From: Acetobacterium fimetarium
GTDB lineage: Bacteria; Bacillota; Clostridia; Eubacteriales; Eubacteriaceae
Length of the DNA: 64,000 nt
Direction: 5' to 3'
Assembly (NCBI RefSeq): GCF_014284475.1
Contig: NZ_WJBC01000005.1
Coordinates: 124,001 to 188,000, forward strand
Below are positions 32,052 through 41,337 of this stretch, piece after piece (positions within the stretch are counted from its first letter, which is position 1; each line of letters opens with the position of its first letter). Below the pieces are notes generated by a model that worked only from the letters and a program-made list of their open reading frames with translations, searched no databases and had not been told where the DNA came from. A program made the position numbers and the translations under genes.

Positions 32052-33305
32052 ATGAGAGTCTTATTAAAGATTAATGACGTTATTGACGTTGAAGTCTTGC
32101 AAAAAATTCAGGATTCATTTTCCGATGCTACTGGGCTTGCCGCAGTCACGGTTGACTACAAAGGCAATCCGGTTACAAAATACAGTAATTTTTCGGAATT
32201 CTGTAATTGTGTTAGAAAAGATAGCAATAATCGGGATTTGTGCTATCAGTCGGATGCGCATGGCGGGATTGAATCGGCGCGATCAGGAAAACCAGCGATT
32301 TATATTTGTCATGGCGGCCTGGTTGATGTTGCCGTGCCCATTATGGTTAAAGGAAACTACCTCGGCGCCATTATGGCAGGTCAGGTGAAAATTCCGGAAG
32401 ATGAAATGAAAAAGCTGCCCTATGGAACGAGTCATGAATTAACTGATTTTACCAAACATCCTGAGGTTCTGGAGAGTTATGATAAAGCCTGGAAGACAAC
32501 TTTGACGCAGGTAAAGTCGGCAGCGGATCTCCTTTATACCATTGCAAACTATCTCGTGGAAAAACAGATGATTCATATTATGCAGGAAGAATTGCATAAT
32601 AAAAACATTGAATTGATGGAAGAAGTTAAACTACGCAGCGAAGTTGAGGCATCGCTGAAAGAAGCGGATCTAAAAGCCCTGCAGGCACAGATAAATCCCC
32701 ATTTTCTTTTCAATGTCCTGAACACGATTGGACGTTTAGCACTGCTCGAGGGTGCTGATAAAACCCAGGAAATGATTTACGCTTTTTCAGATATGATGCG
32801 GTATACCCTGAAAAAAGAAAAGAATAATGTTGTAACACTCAAGGAAGAAATGGAACATGTTCAGAATTATCTTTCCATTCAAAAAATGCGTTTGGGAAAC
32901 CGCCTGAATTACTCGGTCCAGATCGATGAGATGGCGGAAGATATCCTGTGTCCGTTTATGACGGTTCAGCCTTTTGTTGAAAATGCCATTATCCACGCCG
33001 TTGAGCCGAATGCTAAAGGCGGGCGAGTGGAGATCACTGCAGATATTCAAAAAGATGGTGCTTTATTGAAAATCATCGATGATGGCAAGGGCATTTCCCG
33101 CGATCGAATACATAAAATATTGGATGGAACCTATGAAGCAGATGGCCGGGAGAAAAACACCGGCATCGGAATTAACAATGCAAATAAACGACTCATGTAT
33201 TACTATGGTGTGGATTATGGGGTTGAAATACAAAGTGAAATGGAGCAAGGCACTGAAATTACCATTAGGATACCCCGTAAATCTCTAGTAGGGAGGGGAT
33301 TGTAG
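32052..33305 (+). CDS. PocR-domain sensor histidine kinase (LytS/YesM-type)
   Basis: 417 residues, no transmembrane segment, so a cytoplasmic sensor. Residues about 8-180 form a PocR ligand-binding domain (DATGLAAVTVDYKGNPVT, Cys-rich FCNCVRKDSNNRDLC, CHGGLVDVAVPIMV). A coiled linker leads to a His_kinase domain with ALQAQINPHFLFNVLNTIGR, whose His is the phospho-site. A HATPase domain follows with FVENAIIHAV and DDGKGI/GIGINNANKRL. In Salmonella PocR is an AraC regulator responding to 1,2-propanediol; here the domain sits on a kinase. It pairs with the response regulator three bases downstream and is adjacent to the pdu operon, so propanediol or a related diol is the probable signal. Confidence 0.92.
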   Translation: MRVLLKINDVIDVEVLQKIQDSFSDATGLAAVTVDYKGNPVTKYSNFSEFCNCVRKDSNNRDLCYQSDAHGGIESARSGKPAIYICHGGLVDVAVPIMVKGNYLGAIMAGQVKIPEDEMKKLPYGTSHELTDFTKHPEVLESYDKAWKTTLTQVKSAADLLYTIANYLVEKQMIHIMQEELHNKNIELMEEVKLRSEVEASLKEADLKALQAQINPHFLFNVLNTIGRLALLEGADKTQEMIYAFSDMMRYTLKKEKNNVVTLKEEMEHVQNYLSIQKMRLGNRLNYSVQIDEMAEDILCPFMTVQPFVENAIIHAVEPNAKGGRVEITADIQKDGALLKIIDDGKGISRDRIHKILDGTYEADGREKNTGIGINNANKRLMYYYGVDYGVEIQSEMEQGTEITIRIPRKSLVGRGL

Positions 33306-33307
33306 AA

Positions 33308-34393
33308 ATGTATAAACTATTTATTGTTGAAGACGAACATTTAGAAATTGAAGCGATTAAACTAATTATTGATCAATACAGTGATAATATTGAAGTTGTT
33401 GGCGAAGCATCCTCAGGGTTGGTAGCTATCGAAGAAATTCGTCGTTTGAATCCAGATATTGTTCTTTTGGACATTAATATTCCCGAAATTAATGGTATTG
33501 ACGTTCTGAAGATGGTTAAAAAAGAAGACCACGAAAAGAAAGTGATACTCATTACCGCTTTCAATGAATTTGATTTTGCGCACCAGGCCATCAAAGCACG
33601 GGTTGATGATTTCCTGCTAAAACCCATTCGTCCCCAGCAACTGATGGATTCAATCAATCAGTGCATCGCTTCATTAAAGAACAATGCCAAAGAACGATTT
33701 GATGAAAAAATGAATGAGGTAATCTTTGCAGTCATTCAGAAGAAATACAGTGATGCAAGAAATGCGCTGATTAACTACCTGGACATGATTTACGATTATT
33801 ATACGTTTGATATTATGTCAATTCAATCCGAAATCCGGCATTTTATGGAAGAACTGAATATTGTGACGAAAGACATGTGTGGTTATGAACTGACCAGTCC
33901 GCTGTTCTCCAGCAATAATATGCAGGTTGTAAACGGATTTAAAAATCGTTATGATTTAAAAGTTGAAATTATGAAGACAATCGATAAAGTGTTCGATAAG
34001 ATGTTGGATAATAAAGAAACGAGAAAAAACAATATCGAAGATATTTTGAATTATATCGATCGCAACTGTTATAAAGATATTTCTCTGGATCAAGTCGGGG
34101 AATATGCCAATATGAGTTCCTACTACTTAAGTAAAATATTCAAGAAAGAAACAGGCGTTAACTTTGTAACTTATCTGACGGAACGAAAAATTGAAATTGC
34201 CAAGGATATGCTGGCCAATACCGATGTGCCGATCATCAATATTGCGCTGGATCTTTCGTATCACGAACCCAACTATTTCAGCAAGGTATTTAAAAAGAGT
34301 ACCGGTATGACTCCGACGGAGTATCGCAAGGAAAAAAGAGGCGAAGTTCCTGAGGACGAAGACAGTTCCGGGAAACAGCGGGAAGTTTCCTGA
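33308..34393 (+). CDS. YesN-type response regulator with AraC DNA-binding domain
   Basis: 361 residues. The receiver domain (1-120) shows FIVEDEHLEIEAI, phospho-Asp in DIVLLDINIPEINGI, and a conserved Lys in FLLKPIRP. A helical linker is followed by two AraC-type helix-turn-helices at about 245-345 (KDISLDQVGEYANMSSYYLS and the IINIALDLSYHEPNYFSKVF signature). Encoded with its kinase and upstream of the pdu operon, it is the probable activator of that operon. The CAAAATATTC motif shared by its own and the pdu promoters may be its site; this is inference. Confidence 0.92.
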   Translation: MYKLFIVEDEHLEIEAIKLIIDQYSDNIEVVGEASSGLVAIEEIRRLNPDIVLLDINIPEINGIDVLKMVKKEDHEKKVILITAFNEFDFAHQAIKARVDDFLLKPIRPQQLMDSINQCIASLKNNAKERFDEKMNEVIFAVIQKKYSDARNALINYLDMIYDYYTFDIMSIQSEIRHFMEELNIVTKDMCGYELTSPLFSSNNMQVVNGFKNRYDLKVEIMKTIDKVFDKMLDNKETRKNNIEDILNYIDRNCYKDISLDQVGEYANMSSYYLSKIFKKETGVNFVTYLTERKIEIAKDMLANTDVPIINIALDLSYHEPNYFSKVFKKSTGMTPTEYRKEKRGEVPEDEDSSGKQREVS

Positions 34394-34417
34394 AACAATT
34401 AAATAACGATAAAAATC

Positions 34418-34456
34418 AAGGAACAGGAAAACCTGGCAGGTTACCTGTTCTTTTTG
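34418..34456 (+). terminator. Terminator after the two-component genes
   Basis: AAGGAACAGG (from 34418) pairs with CCTGTTCTTT around an inner AACCT/AGGTT hairpin, followed by TTTTTGTTTT. It separates the regulatory genes from the pdu operon. Confidence 0.8.
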
Positions 34457-34682
34457 TTTTGCAGAGAAAAAATGAATGCAATAAAGTGTAAGTCTTAGAC
34501 AAAATATTCCACCCGAATTTTACGGCGGATAATAAAAAAGAGCGATAATTCAAGGCTTTCAAGGCTTTCATGGCAAAGGGTAAATAATTTTATAAGAATA
34601 GCGCAAGTAATTACCATAGGCTTTGCATTAAAATATAGTTAGTTTCAGAAACAAAATCTTGAAATTAAGGAGGATGGAGCTT
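34457..34682 (+). promoter_or_regulatory. pduA: Regulatory region of the pdu operon
   Basis: A copy of the CAAAATATTCC motif lies at 34500-34510. A nine-base tandem repeat CAAGGCTTT, CAAGGCTTT, CATGGCAAA spans 34551-34577. A candidate promoter is TTACCA (34611-34616), a 17-base spacer and TATAGT (34634-34639). A ribosome site AAGGAGG (34667-34673) precedes the pduA ATG. No cobalamin-riboswitch features were found. Confidence 0.5.
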
Positions 34683-34961
34683 ATGACAAACGAAGCTTTA
34701 GGGATGATTGAAACTAAGGGTCTTGTTGCAGCAATTGAAGCAGCAGATGCGATGGTTAAATCAGCCAATGTATCATTAATGGGCTACGAAAAAATCGGTT
34801 CTGGATTAGTAACCGTCATGGTTCGTGGAGATGTTGGAGCTGTAAAAGCAGCTGTTGACGCAGGTGCTGCGGCAGCTGATAAAGTTGGACAAGTTGTTTC
34901 AGTACACGTAATCCCAAGACCACACGGTGATGTAGAGAAAATTTTACCACAAGGCCTATAA
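34683..34961 (+). CDS. pduA: Microcompartment shell hexamer protein PduA
   Basis: A 92-residue single BMC (Pf00936-type) domain. It opens [20 protein letters not shown] and continues [37 protein letters not shown] in outline, ending [14 protein letters not shown]. Six copies form the flat hexagonal tile of the shell with a central pore for diol entry. Start ATG 34683 follows AAGGAGG by about nine bases; an ATG at 34674 abuts that site. First gene of the operon. Confidence 0.96.
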   Translation: MTNEALGMIETKGLVAAIEAADAMVKSANVSLMGYEKIGSGLVTVMVRGDVGAVKAAVDAGAAAADKVGQVVSVHVIPRPHGDVEKILPQGL

Positions 34962-34990
34962 AAATTTTATAATTACGGAGGTGTAAATTA

Positions 34991-35776
34991 ATGAAAGATG
35001 ATTTAATGAACAAGTTGATGGAAGAAGTTATGAAAAAGATGGGAGAAGTTGAAGAAACAGGCACAGTTGCAGCGGCTACTGGTGTTTGCGGATTAACTGA
35101 ATTCATTGGAACAGCAGTTGGAACCACGATCGGTTTTGTAATTGCAAACGTGGACAAAACTTTACACGAAGCGATGAAAATCGATCCTAAATACAGATCT
35201 ATCGGTATCCTCTCCGCTAGAACTGGTGCTGGCCCTCAGGTTTTTGCAGCTGATGAAGCTGTTAAAGCTACAAACTGCGAAGTTGTATCAGTTGAATTCG
35301 CAAGAGATACAGAAGGCGGCGCAGGACACGGTTCTTTAATTATCTTTGGTGCAGAAGATGTATCTGATGCTAAAAGAGCTGTTGAAGTTGCACTTAACGA
35401 CTTAAACAGAACCTTCGGTGACGTATACGGCAACGCTGCTGGCCACTTGGAATTCCAGTATACAGCAAGAGCAAGCTTTGCTTGTAACTATGTATTCGGT
35501 GCTCCGATCGGAAAAGCTTTCGCTATCATCGTTGGTGCTCCAGCCGGTATTGGCGTATTAATGTCTGATGGCGCTTTAAAAGCTGCTAACGTAGATCTTG
35601 TTGGATATTCTTCTCCTGATAATGGCGGAACAAAATTCTCAAACGAGTCAATGATCTTCATCACTGGTGATGCTGGTGCTGTTCGTCAAGCTGTTTATGC
35701 GGCTAGAGAAATCGGTAAACAAGCTCTGGAAGCTCTTGGCGGACCATGCCCATCAACTACAACTCCTTATATTTAA
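34991..35776 (+). CDS. pduB: Trimeric tandem-BMC shell protein PduB
   Basis: 261 residues with two permuted BMC domains, forming trimers that tile with hexamers. The N-terminal helix KDDLMNKLMEEVMKKMGEV precedes the first domain; in Salmonella this extension ties the shell to the enzyme core. The first domain is at about 35-130 (VIANVDKTLHEAMK), the second at about 150-250 (FGAPIGKAFAIIVGAPAGIG). ATG follows ACGGAGGTG. It lies between pduA and pduC, as in Salmonella. Confidence 0.94.
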   Translation: MKDDLMNKLMEEVMKKMGEVEETGTVAAATGVCGLTEFIGTAVGTTIGFVIANVDKTLHEAMKIDPKYRSIGILSARTGAGPQVFAADEAVKATNCEVVSVEFARDTEGGAGHGSLIIFGAEDVSDAKRAVEVALNDLNRTFGDVYGNAAGHLEFQYTARASFACNYVFGAPIGKAFAIIVGAPAGIGVLMSDGALKAANVDLVGYSSPDNGGTKFSNESMIFITGDAGAVRQAVYAAREIGKQALEALGGPCPSTTTPYI

Positions 35777-35822
35777 GTAGCTGTTAGCAAGTTTTCTATA
35801 GAAAGAAGGAGGAATGAAGACT

Positions 35823-37484
35823 ATGAAGTCAAAAAGATTTGAAGTTTTAGCAGCTCGTCCAGTTAAAAAGGACGGTTTTGTTAAAGAATGGCCAGAAGTT
35901 GGTTTAATCGCAATGAATAACCCTGGAGATCCTACTCCAAGCTTATGCATTGAGAATGGTGTTATCGTAGAAATGGACGGTAAAAAACGAGCAGAATTTG
36001 ATATGCTTGATACATTTATCGCAAACTACGGTATCCGTACTGAAAAAGCAGCAGAATATATGGCAATGGATTCTTTGAAAATTGCCAATATGCTGGTTGA
36101 TATAAATGTTCCAAGAGATATTTGTGTAGACATTACGACATCCATTACGCCTGCTAAAATCACAGAAGTACTTGGTCATATGACCGTACTTGAAATGATG
36201 ATGGCTCAAAGCAAAATGCGAGCTCGTTTAATGCCTTCCAACCAATGTCATGTCACCAACGTAAAAGATAACATGATTCAAATCGCTGCCGATGCGGCTG
36301 AAGCTGCTATTCGTGGATTTGATGAAATGGAAACAACCGTCGGTATCGCTCGTTATGCACCATTCAACGCTTTAGCGATCATGGTTGGTGCCAATGTCGG
36401 CCGACCAGGTATCCTGACACAATGTGCCGTTGAAGAAGCGACCGAACTTGACTTGGGTATGAGAGGCTACACCGCTTACGCTGAAACGATTTCTGTATAT
36501 GGTACAGAACCTGTTTTCATGGATGGCGATGATACTCCTTATTCTAAAGCTTTCTTGGCATCAAGCTACGCTTCACGTGGTTTGAAAATGCGTTTTACAT
36601 CTGGTTCCGGATCAGAAGTACAAATGGGTTATGCTGAAGGCAAATCAATGCTTTATCTGGAAGCAAGATGTTTATATATTACCAAAGGTGCCGGCGTACA
36701 AGGAAGCCAGAATGGTTCTGTTTCCTGTATCGGTGTTCCAGCTGGTGTTCCAGGTGGTATCCGTGAAGTATTGGCTGAAAACTTATTGGCAGCATGTCTT
36801 GACCTTGAGTGTGCTTCTTCTAATGACCAGACATTTACTCACTCTGATTTACGACGAGTTGCCCGTTCATTAATGCAGATGGTACCAGGAACTGATTATA
36901 TCTGTTCAGGTTACAGCTCAACGCCAAACTATGATAATATGTTTGCCGGCTCTAACTGGGATGCAGAAGATTATGATGACTGGAATGTAATCCAACGTGA
37001 CTTAAAAATCGATGCTGGTTTACAACCTGCTGACGAAGATACGGTTGTTGCTGCTCGTGCCAAAGCTGCTCGTGCAATGCAGGTAATCTTCAGAGAATTA
37101 GGCTTGACAGAAATCACAGATGCCGAAGTTGAAGCGGCAACCTATGCACATGGTTCACAGGATATGCCGGATCGTGATGTCGTAGCTGACTTGAAATCTG
37201 TTGAAGAACTGTTGGGACGTGGCGCTACAGCTGTTGACTTCATTAAAGCACTGGATCGCGGCGGCATGAAAGATGTTGCTGAATCGATCTTTAATATCCA
37301 GTTACAGAAAGTTGCCGGTGACTACTTACACACTGCCTCTAAACTAAGCTCTTCATGGGAATGTATTTCTGCAGTTAACTATCCTAATGATTATCATGGA
37401 GTTAAAACTGGTTATGTTATCAGTGATGAAAGATGGAAACAAATCCAAGATATTCCATGGGCTGTTGACCCAGCAAGCATTTAA
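35823..37484 (+). CDS. pduC: B12-dependent diol dehydratase large subunit
   Basis: 553 residues, the length of Salmonella PduC (554). It catalyses adenosylcobalamin-radical dehydration of 1,2-propanediol to propanal inside the compartment; glycerol is also possible and sequence reading cannot exclude it. KRFEVLAARPVKKDGFVKEW at the start, the MPSNQCHVTN segment, the SGSGSEVQMGYAEGKSMLYL region and the SSNDQTFTHSD segment are family hallmarks of the TIM barrel. ATG 35823 is ten bases after AAGGAGG; an ATG at 35814 directly abuts that site and is unlikely. Confidence 0.96.
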   Translation: MKSKRFEVLAARPVKKDGFVKEWPEVGLIAMNNPGDPTPSLCIENGVIVEMDGKKRAEFDMLDTFIANYGIRTEKAAEYMAMDSLKIANMLVDINVPRDICVDITTSITPAKITEVLGHMTVLEMMMAQSKMRARLMPSNQCHVTNVKDNMIQIAADAAEAAIRGFDEMETTVGIARYAPFNALAIMVGANVGRPGILTQCAVEEATELDLGMRGYTAYAETISVYGTEPVFMDGDDTPYSKAFLASSYASRGLKMRFTSGSGSEVQMGYAEGKSMLYLEARCLYITKGAGVQGSQNGSVSCIGVPAGVPGGIREVLAENLLAACLDLECASSNDQTFTHSDLRRVARSLMQMVPGTDYICSGYSSTPNYDNMFAGSNWDAEDYDDWNVIQRDLKIDAGLQPADEDTVVAARAKAARAMQVIFRELGLTEITDAEVEAATYAHGSQDMPDRDVVADLKSVEELLGRGATAVDFIKALDRGGMKDVAESIFNIQLQKVAGDYLHTASKLSSSWECISAVNYPNDYHGVKTGYVISDERWKQIQDIPWAVDPASI

Positions 37485-37502
37485 GGAAAGGGGTGTATAG
37501 AT

Positions 37503-38156
37503 ATGGCTATAAATGAACAAATGTTGAAAAGCATTATCGAAGATGTATTAAAAGAAATGACTGGCGCTGCTCCAGCTGCTGCTCCTTCTCAAGCTGCTGT
37601 AGCTGCAGGTTCTGTTAAACTTGCTCCAGTTGGAGATGCCGCACAAGGTACTGCAGCTGATGAAGTTGTTATTGGTTTGGCTCCAGCTTTTGCTGAATCC
37701 CAACATGAAACAATCATCGGATTACCACATGATAAAGTTTTAAAAGAAATCATCGCCGGTATTGAAGAAGAAGGTCTTAAAGCTCGCGTCGTTAAAGTTT
37801 ATAGAAGTTCTGACGTTGCTGTATGTGCCCATACTGCTGCAAAATTAAGCGGATCAGGCATTGGCATTGGCATTCAGTCAAAAGGAACAACTGTAATTCA
37901 TCAGAAAGATCTCCCTCAGTTAAGTAACTTAGAATTATTTTCTCAGGCTCCATTGATTGATTTGGAAACATTCCGAGCAATTGGGAAAAATGCTGCTAAA
38001 TATGCAAAAGGCGAAAGCCCAGCACCAGTTCCAGTCAAAAATGACCAAATGGCTCGCCCGGCTTATCAAGCTAAAGCAGCTTTGTTACATATTAAAGAAA
38101 CAGAACATGTTGTCGAAGGTAAAAAAGCCGTTCAACAACAAGTTTCATTCGTATAA
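37503..38156 (+). CDS. pduD: Diol dehydratase medium subunit
   Basis: 217 residues. An N-terminal amphipathic helix ([17 protein letters not shown], 3-19) followed by a Gly/Ala/Pro-rich linker is the encapsulation peptide type that targets the holoenzyme to the shell lumen. The core begins near residue 55 ([20 protein letters not shown]) and forms part of the cobalamin-binding surface. ATG is preceded by AAAGGGGTG. Confidence 0.94.
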   Translation: MAINEQMLKSIIEDVLKEMTGAAPAAAPSQAAVAAGSVKLAPVGDAAQGTAADEVVIGLAPAFAESQHETIIGLPHDKVLKEIIAGIEEEGLKARVVKVYRSSDVAVCAHTAAKLSGSGIGIGIQSKGTTVIHQKDLPQLSNLELFSQAPLIDLETFRAIGKNAAKYAKGESPAPVPVKNDQMARPAYQAKAALLHIKETEHVVEGKKAVQQQVSFV

Positions 38157-38171
38157 GTGGAGGTGACCAGA

Positions 38172-38675
38172 ATGACACAAGAACAGATGTTAGAACAAAT
38201 TGTTAAACAAGTTATGAGTTCTATGGGTACCGCTGCAGCTCCCGCTACATGTGCTACCGGAACTGTTTCTAAAGCAGATTACCCAATTGGAGACAAGAGA
38301 CCAGAATTGATCCATTCTGTAAGTGGTAAAGCTTTAAAAGAACTTACATTGGACAAATTATTATCTGGCGAATTAAAACCGGAAGATTTAAGAATCAGCC
38401 CTGAAACACTTGAATTACAGGCTCAGGTTGCTGAATCTGTCAAACGAGGTGCTTTCGCATTGAATTTAAGAAGAGCTGCTGAACTGATTGCTGTTCCAGA
38501 TGCTCGTCTGTTGGAAATCTACAATGCATTAAGACCTTACAAATCTACAAAAGACGAATTACTTGCAATTGCGGCAGAATTGAAAAATCAATACAATGCT
38601 CCAATTTCTGCTTCTTTGGTAGCTGAAGCTGCAGAAGTATATTATGCAAGAAAGCGATCAAAAGAATTCTACTAA
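38172..38675 (+). CDS. pduE: Diol dehydratase small subunit
   Basis: 167 residues. The N-terminal helix TQEQMLEQIVKQVMSSMG again looks like an encapsulation-type extension. The conserved core starts at KADYPIGDKRPELIHSVSGK and includes LNLRRAAELIAVPD. ATG 38172 follows GGAGGTGA; the frame also opens at the GTG at 38157, which is part of that ribosome site region. Completes PduCDE. Confidence 0.94.
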   Translation: MTQEQMLEQIVKQVMSSMGTAAAPATCATGTVSKADYPIGDKRPELIHSVSGKALKELTLDKLLSGELKPEDLRISPETLELQAQVAESVKRGAFALNLRRAAELIAVPDARLLEIYNALRPYKSTKDELLAIAAELKNQYNAPISASLVAEAAEVYYARKRSKEFY

Positions 38676-38711
38676 AATTAGCCGTTTAGGAAGTGTTTGG
38701 AGGACCTAAAT

Positions 38712-40526
38712 ATGATTATTGCAGGAATAGATATTGGTAATGCAAGCACTGAAACAGCGCTTGCCCGATATGTCGACGGAAAACCTGCCTTTCTGTCCAG
38801 CGGTATCGTTGATACGACTGGCATGAAAGGGACACGTCAAAATATTCATGGAGTTTTCGCCTCTTTAAAACAAGCCCTTGAAAAAGCTGAACTAGCCGTA
38901 GAAGATGTTGATTTAATCCGAATCAATGAAGCCGCACCGGTTATTGGCGATGTGGCGATGGAAACAATTACTGAAACAATCATTACGGAATCCACTATGA
39001 TCGGTCACAATCCCTCTACACCAGGGGGATTGGGGATCGGTGTAGGAGTGACCGTAGATATAAGGGAAGTTAATAATTGTGATAAAGGCGCATCAGTGAT
39101 CGTCATTATTCCAAGAGAGGTAGATTTTGAAGCTTCCTCCCGTATTATTAACCATGCTGTTAGTAACGGCATATTTGTGAATGGTGCCATTGTCCAGCGT
39201 GATGATGGCGTTTTAATTAATAACCGTCTTGACAAAAAAATCCCGATTGTTGATGAAGTTTCCCTCATTGATAAGGTGCCGATAAACATGCGCGCTGCCA
39301 TTGAAGTAGCTGCGCCGGGTTCGGTAGTTGAACAATTATCCAATCCATACGGCATTGCCACCGTTTTTGATTTAAATTCAGAGGAGACCAAACAGGTTGT
39401 CCCTGTTTCACGCGCGCTGATCGGAAACCGTTCAGCCGTTATCATTAAAACTCCGGCCGGGGATGTTAAAGAAAGAAAAATTCCAGCCGGACAAATCATT
39501 ATTCAGGGAACCAATAAAAAGGCTCAGGTTAATGTGGATGATGGTGCTGAAAAAATCATGGAGGCAATACGTTCCGTAGCTCCCGTAGAAGATATTAAAG
39601 GTGAAGCTGGCACAAATGCCGGTGGAATGCTGGAGAAGGTCAGACAGGTTATGTCAAACCTGACCGATCAGCTTCCGAGTGCAATTAAGATTCAGGATTT
39701 ATTGGCTGTCGATACGTTTGTGCCGCAAACCGTAAAAGGTGGAATGGCCAATGAGTTTTCCATGGAAAATGCAGTAGGAATTGCCGCCATGGTCAAAGCT
39801 GATAAATTGCAGATGAGCATGATTGCACACGAATTGGAAGCTGAACTCGGTGTGAAAGTTGAAGTCGGTGGTGTCGAAGCCGATATGGCCATTCGTGGCG
39901 CATTGACAACACCAGGCAGCGACAGACCTTTAGCAATTATCGATATGGGTGCCGGATCAACAGATGCAGCAATAATAAATAAGGCGGGCGAAATCAAGTC
40001 GATCCATTTAGCAGGTGCCGGCAACATGGTCACACTGCTGATTGCATCCGAGTTGGGATACGAGGATATGGGCCTGGCGGAAGACATAAAAAAATATCCG
40101 TTAGCAAAAGTTGAAAGTTTATTCCATATTCGTCATGAAGACGGAACCGTTCAATTTTTTGACAAACCGCTTGATCCCAGAACATTTGCACGTGTCGTTA
40201 TCTTGACACCAAACGGAATGTTTCCCATTCCAGGCAATGATTCGCTGGAGCGGATTCGGACAGTTCGCAGAGACGCGAAAACAAAAGTGTTTGTTGTCAA
40301 TGCGATTCGTTCCTTAGAACGGGTTAGTCCTACCGGAAACGTGCGGGATATTGAATTTGTTACACTGGTTGGCGGTTCAGCATTGGACTTTGAAATTCCC
40401 CAATTGGTAACAGATACACTATCGAAATACAGCATTGTTGCAGGACGGGCGAATATTAGAGGGGTTGAAGGTCCACGTAACGCAGTCGCCACTGGTTTAG
40501 TACTTGCTTACGAAGAAGGTGAATGA
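38712..40526 (+). CDS. pduG: Diol dehydratase reactivase large subunit
   Basis: 604 residues with an actin/Hsp70-like ATPase fold: IIAGIDIGNASTETALAR at the start, the SDRPLAIIDMGAGSTDAAII phosphate loop, and FVTLVGGSALDFEIPQL near the end. It exchanges damaged cobalamin out of the dehydratase at the cost of ATP, as a complex with PduH. ATG 38712 follows TTGGAGGA. Its end overlaps the pduH ribosome-site region. Confidence 0.95.
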   Translation: MIIAGIDIGNASTETALARYVDGKPAFLSSGIVDTTGMKGTRQNIHGVFASLKQALEKAELAVEDVDLIRINEAAPVIGDVAMETITETIITESTMIGHNPSTPGGLGIGVGVTVDIREVNNCDKGASVIVIIPREVDFEASSRIINHAVSNGIFVNGAIVQRDDGVLINNRLDKKIPIVDEVSLIDKVPINMRAAIEVAAPGSVVEQLSNPYGIATVFDLNSEETKQVVPVSRALIGNRSAVIIKTPAGDVKERKIPAGQIIIQGTNKKAQVNVDDGAEKIMEAIRSVAPVEDIKGEAGTNAGGMLEKVRQVMSNLTDQLPSAIKIQDLLAVDTFVPQTVKGGMANEFSMENAVGIAAMVKADKLQMSMIAHELEAELGVKVEVGGVEADMAIRGALTTPGSDRPLAIIDMGAGSTDAAIINKAGEIKSIHLAGAGNMVTLLIASELGYEDMGLAEDIKKYPLAKVESLFHIRHEDGTVQFFDKPLDPRTFARVVILTPNGMFPIPGNDSLERIRTVRRDAKTKVFVVNAIRSLERVSPTGNVRDIEFVTLVGGSALDFEIPQLVTDTLSKYSIVAGRANIRGVEGPRNAVATGLVLAYEEGE

Positions 40527-40527
40527 G

Positions 40528-40902
40528 ATGCGGATGGATTTTGATGCTCCAAAACCAGAAATAAAAGTATTACACGGAAAAAATATTACTTATCAAAAGG
40601 TCGTTGACGAAGTATTACATGGTATTGAGGAAGAAGGGATTCCTTTTTCAGTTGAAGAAATGGGAGAAGCCGATCCTGTGGAGCTTGCCTTCAGAGGGGC
40701 CGAGTTATCCCATCTTGGAGTTGGTATCGGTATTACGGAAAAAGAAGTGGTTCTGCATTATATTAAATTAAAAGAGGATCAGCCAATTTTCAGAATACCG
40801 TCTTACAGTGATGAAACAACGCTGCGAGCGATTGGAAGCAATGCAGCTCGTCTTGTCAAAAGGATGCCGTTCAAAAATCTTGATAATACTGAACTGTCGT
40901 AG
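40528..40902 (+). CDS. pduH: Diol dehydratase reactivase small subunit
   Basis: 124 residues, starting at ATG 40528, six bases after AAGGTG within the end of pduG (the pduG stop is at 40524-40526). Family features are EIKVLHGKNITYQKVVDEVL, GIEEEGIPF and the AFRGAELSHLGVGIGITEKE segment related to the dehydratase medium subunit. Works with PduG. Confidence 0.93.
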   Translation: MRMDFDAPKPEIKVLHGKNITYQKVVDEVLHGIEEEGIPFSVEEMGEADPVELAFRGAELSHLGVGIGITEKEVVLHYIKLKEDQPIFRIPSYSDETTLRAIGSNAARLVKRMPFKNLDNTELS

Positions 40903-40913
40903 GAGGGGTTAAT

Positions 40914-41276
40914 TTGGATAGAGGAGAGGCCGTAGGCCTAATTGAAGCTATTGGGTTGGCCACTGCGATAGAGGCAGCAGATGCGGCGGTAAAGTCAGCA
41001 AATGTAAGACTTCTTGGCTATGAAGCATGTCGCGGTGATGGCATGTCGACCATCAAAGTGGTTGGCGATGTCGGAGCTGTTAAAGCAGCTGTTGAAGCTG
41101 CCACCGCTGCTTGTGCAAAAGGAAGAGGTTGCTGGACCAGCATTGTCATTGCCCGGCCCAGTGAAGGAATTGAAAAACTAATTTACAATAGGCAAACAGT
41201 TGGATATACAATGCCTGAAGAGCCTGAAACAGAAGCCGACATTGAAGAAAAACAAGAAGAAACGGAAGAAGAGTAG
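40914..41276 (+). CDS. BMC-domain shell protein with acidic tail (PduK-like)
   Basis: 120 residues, starting at TTG 40914 after TAGGAGGGG. A single BMC domain spans about 1-95 ([36 protein letters not shown]). The C-terminal tail of about 25 residues is very acidic (EEPETEADIEEKQEETEEE). PduK of Salmonella also has a C-terminal extension on a BMC domain, but that one carries a Cys cluster, absent here, so PduK-like describes position more than sequence. The acidic tail may recruit cargo or alter pore charge. Confidence 0.85.
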   Translation: MDRGEAVGLIEAIGLATAIEAADAAVKSANVRLLGYEACRGDGMSTIKVVGDVGAVKAAVEAATAACAKGRGCWTSIVIARPSEGIEKLIYNRQTVGYTMPEEPETEADIEEKQEETEEE

Positions 41277-41337
41277 ATGAAAATTGATCTTCCCGCGATT
41301 CAGACAAAAGTGATCTTTTGAAGAAAAGGTGTTGAGT

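Noticed and set aside
34457-34682. Possible cobalamin riboswitch controlling the pdu operon
   Set aside because: I looked for the conserved B12-box and core helices and saw none; control seems to be by the two-component system.
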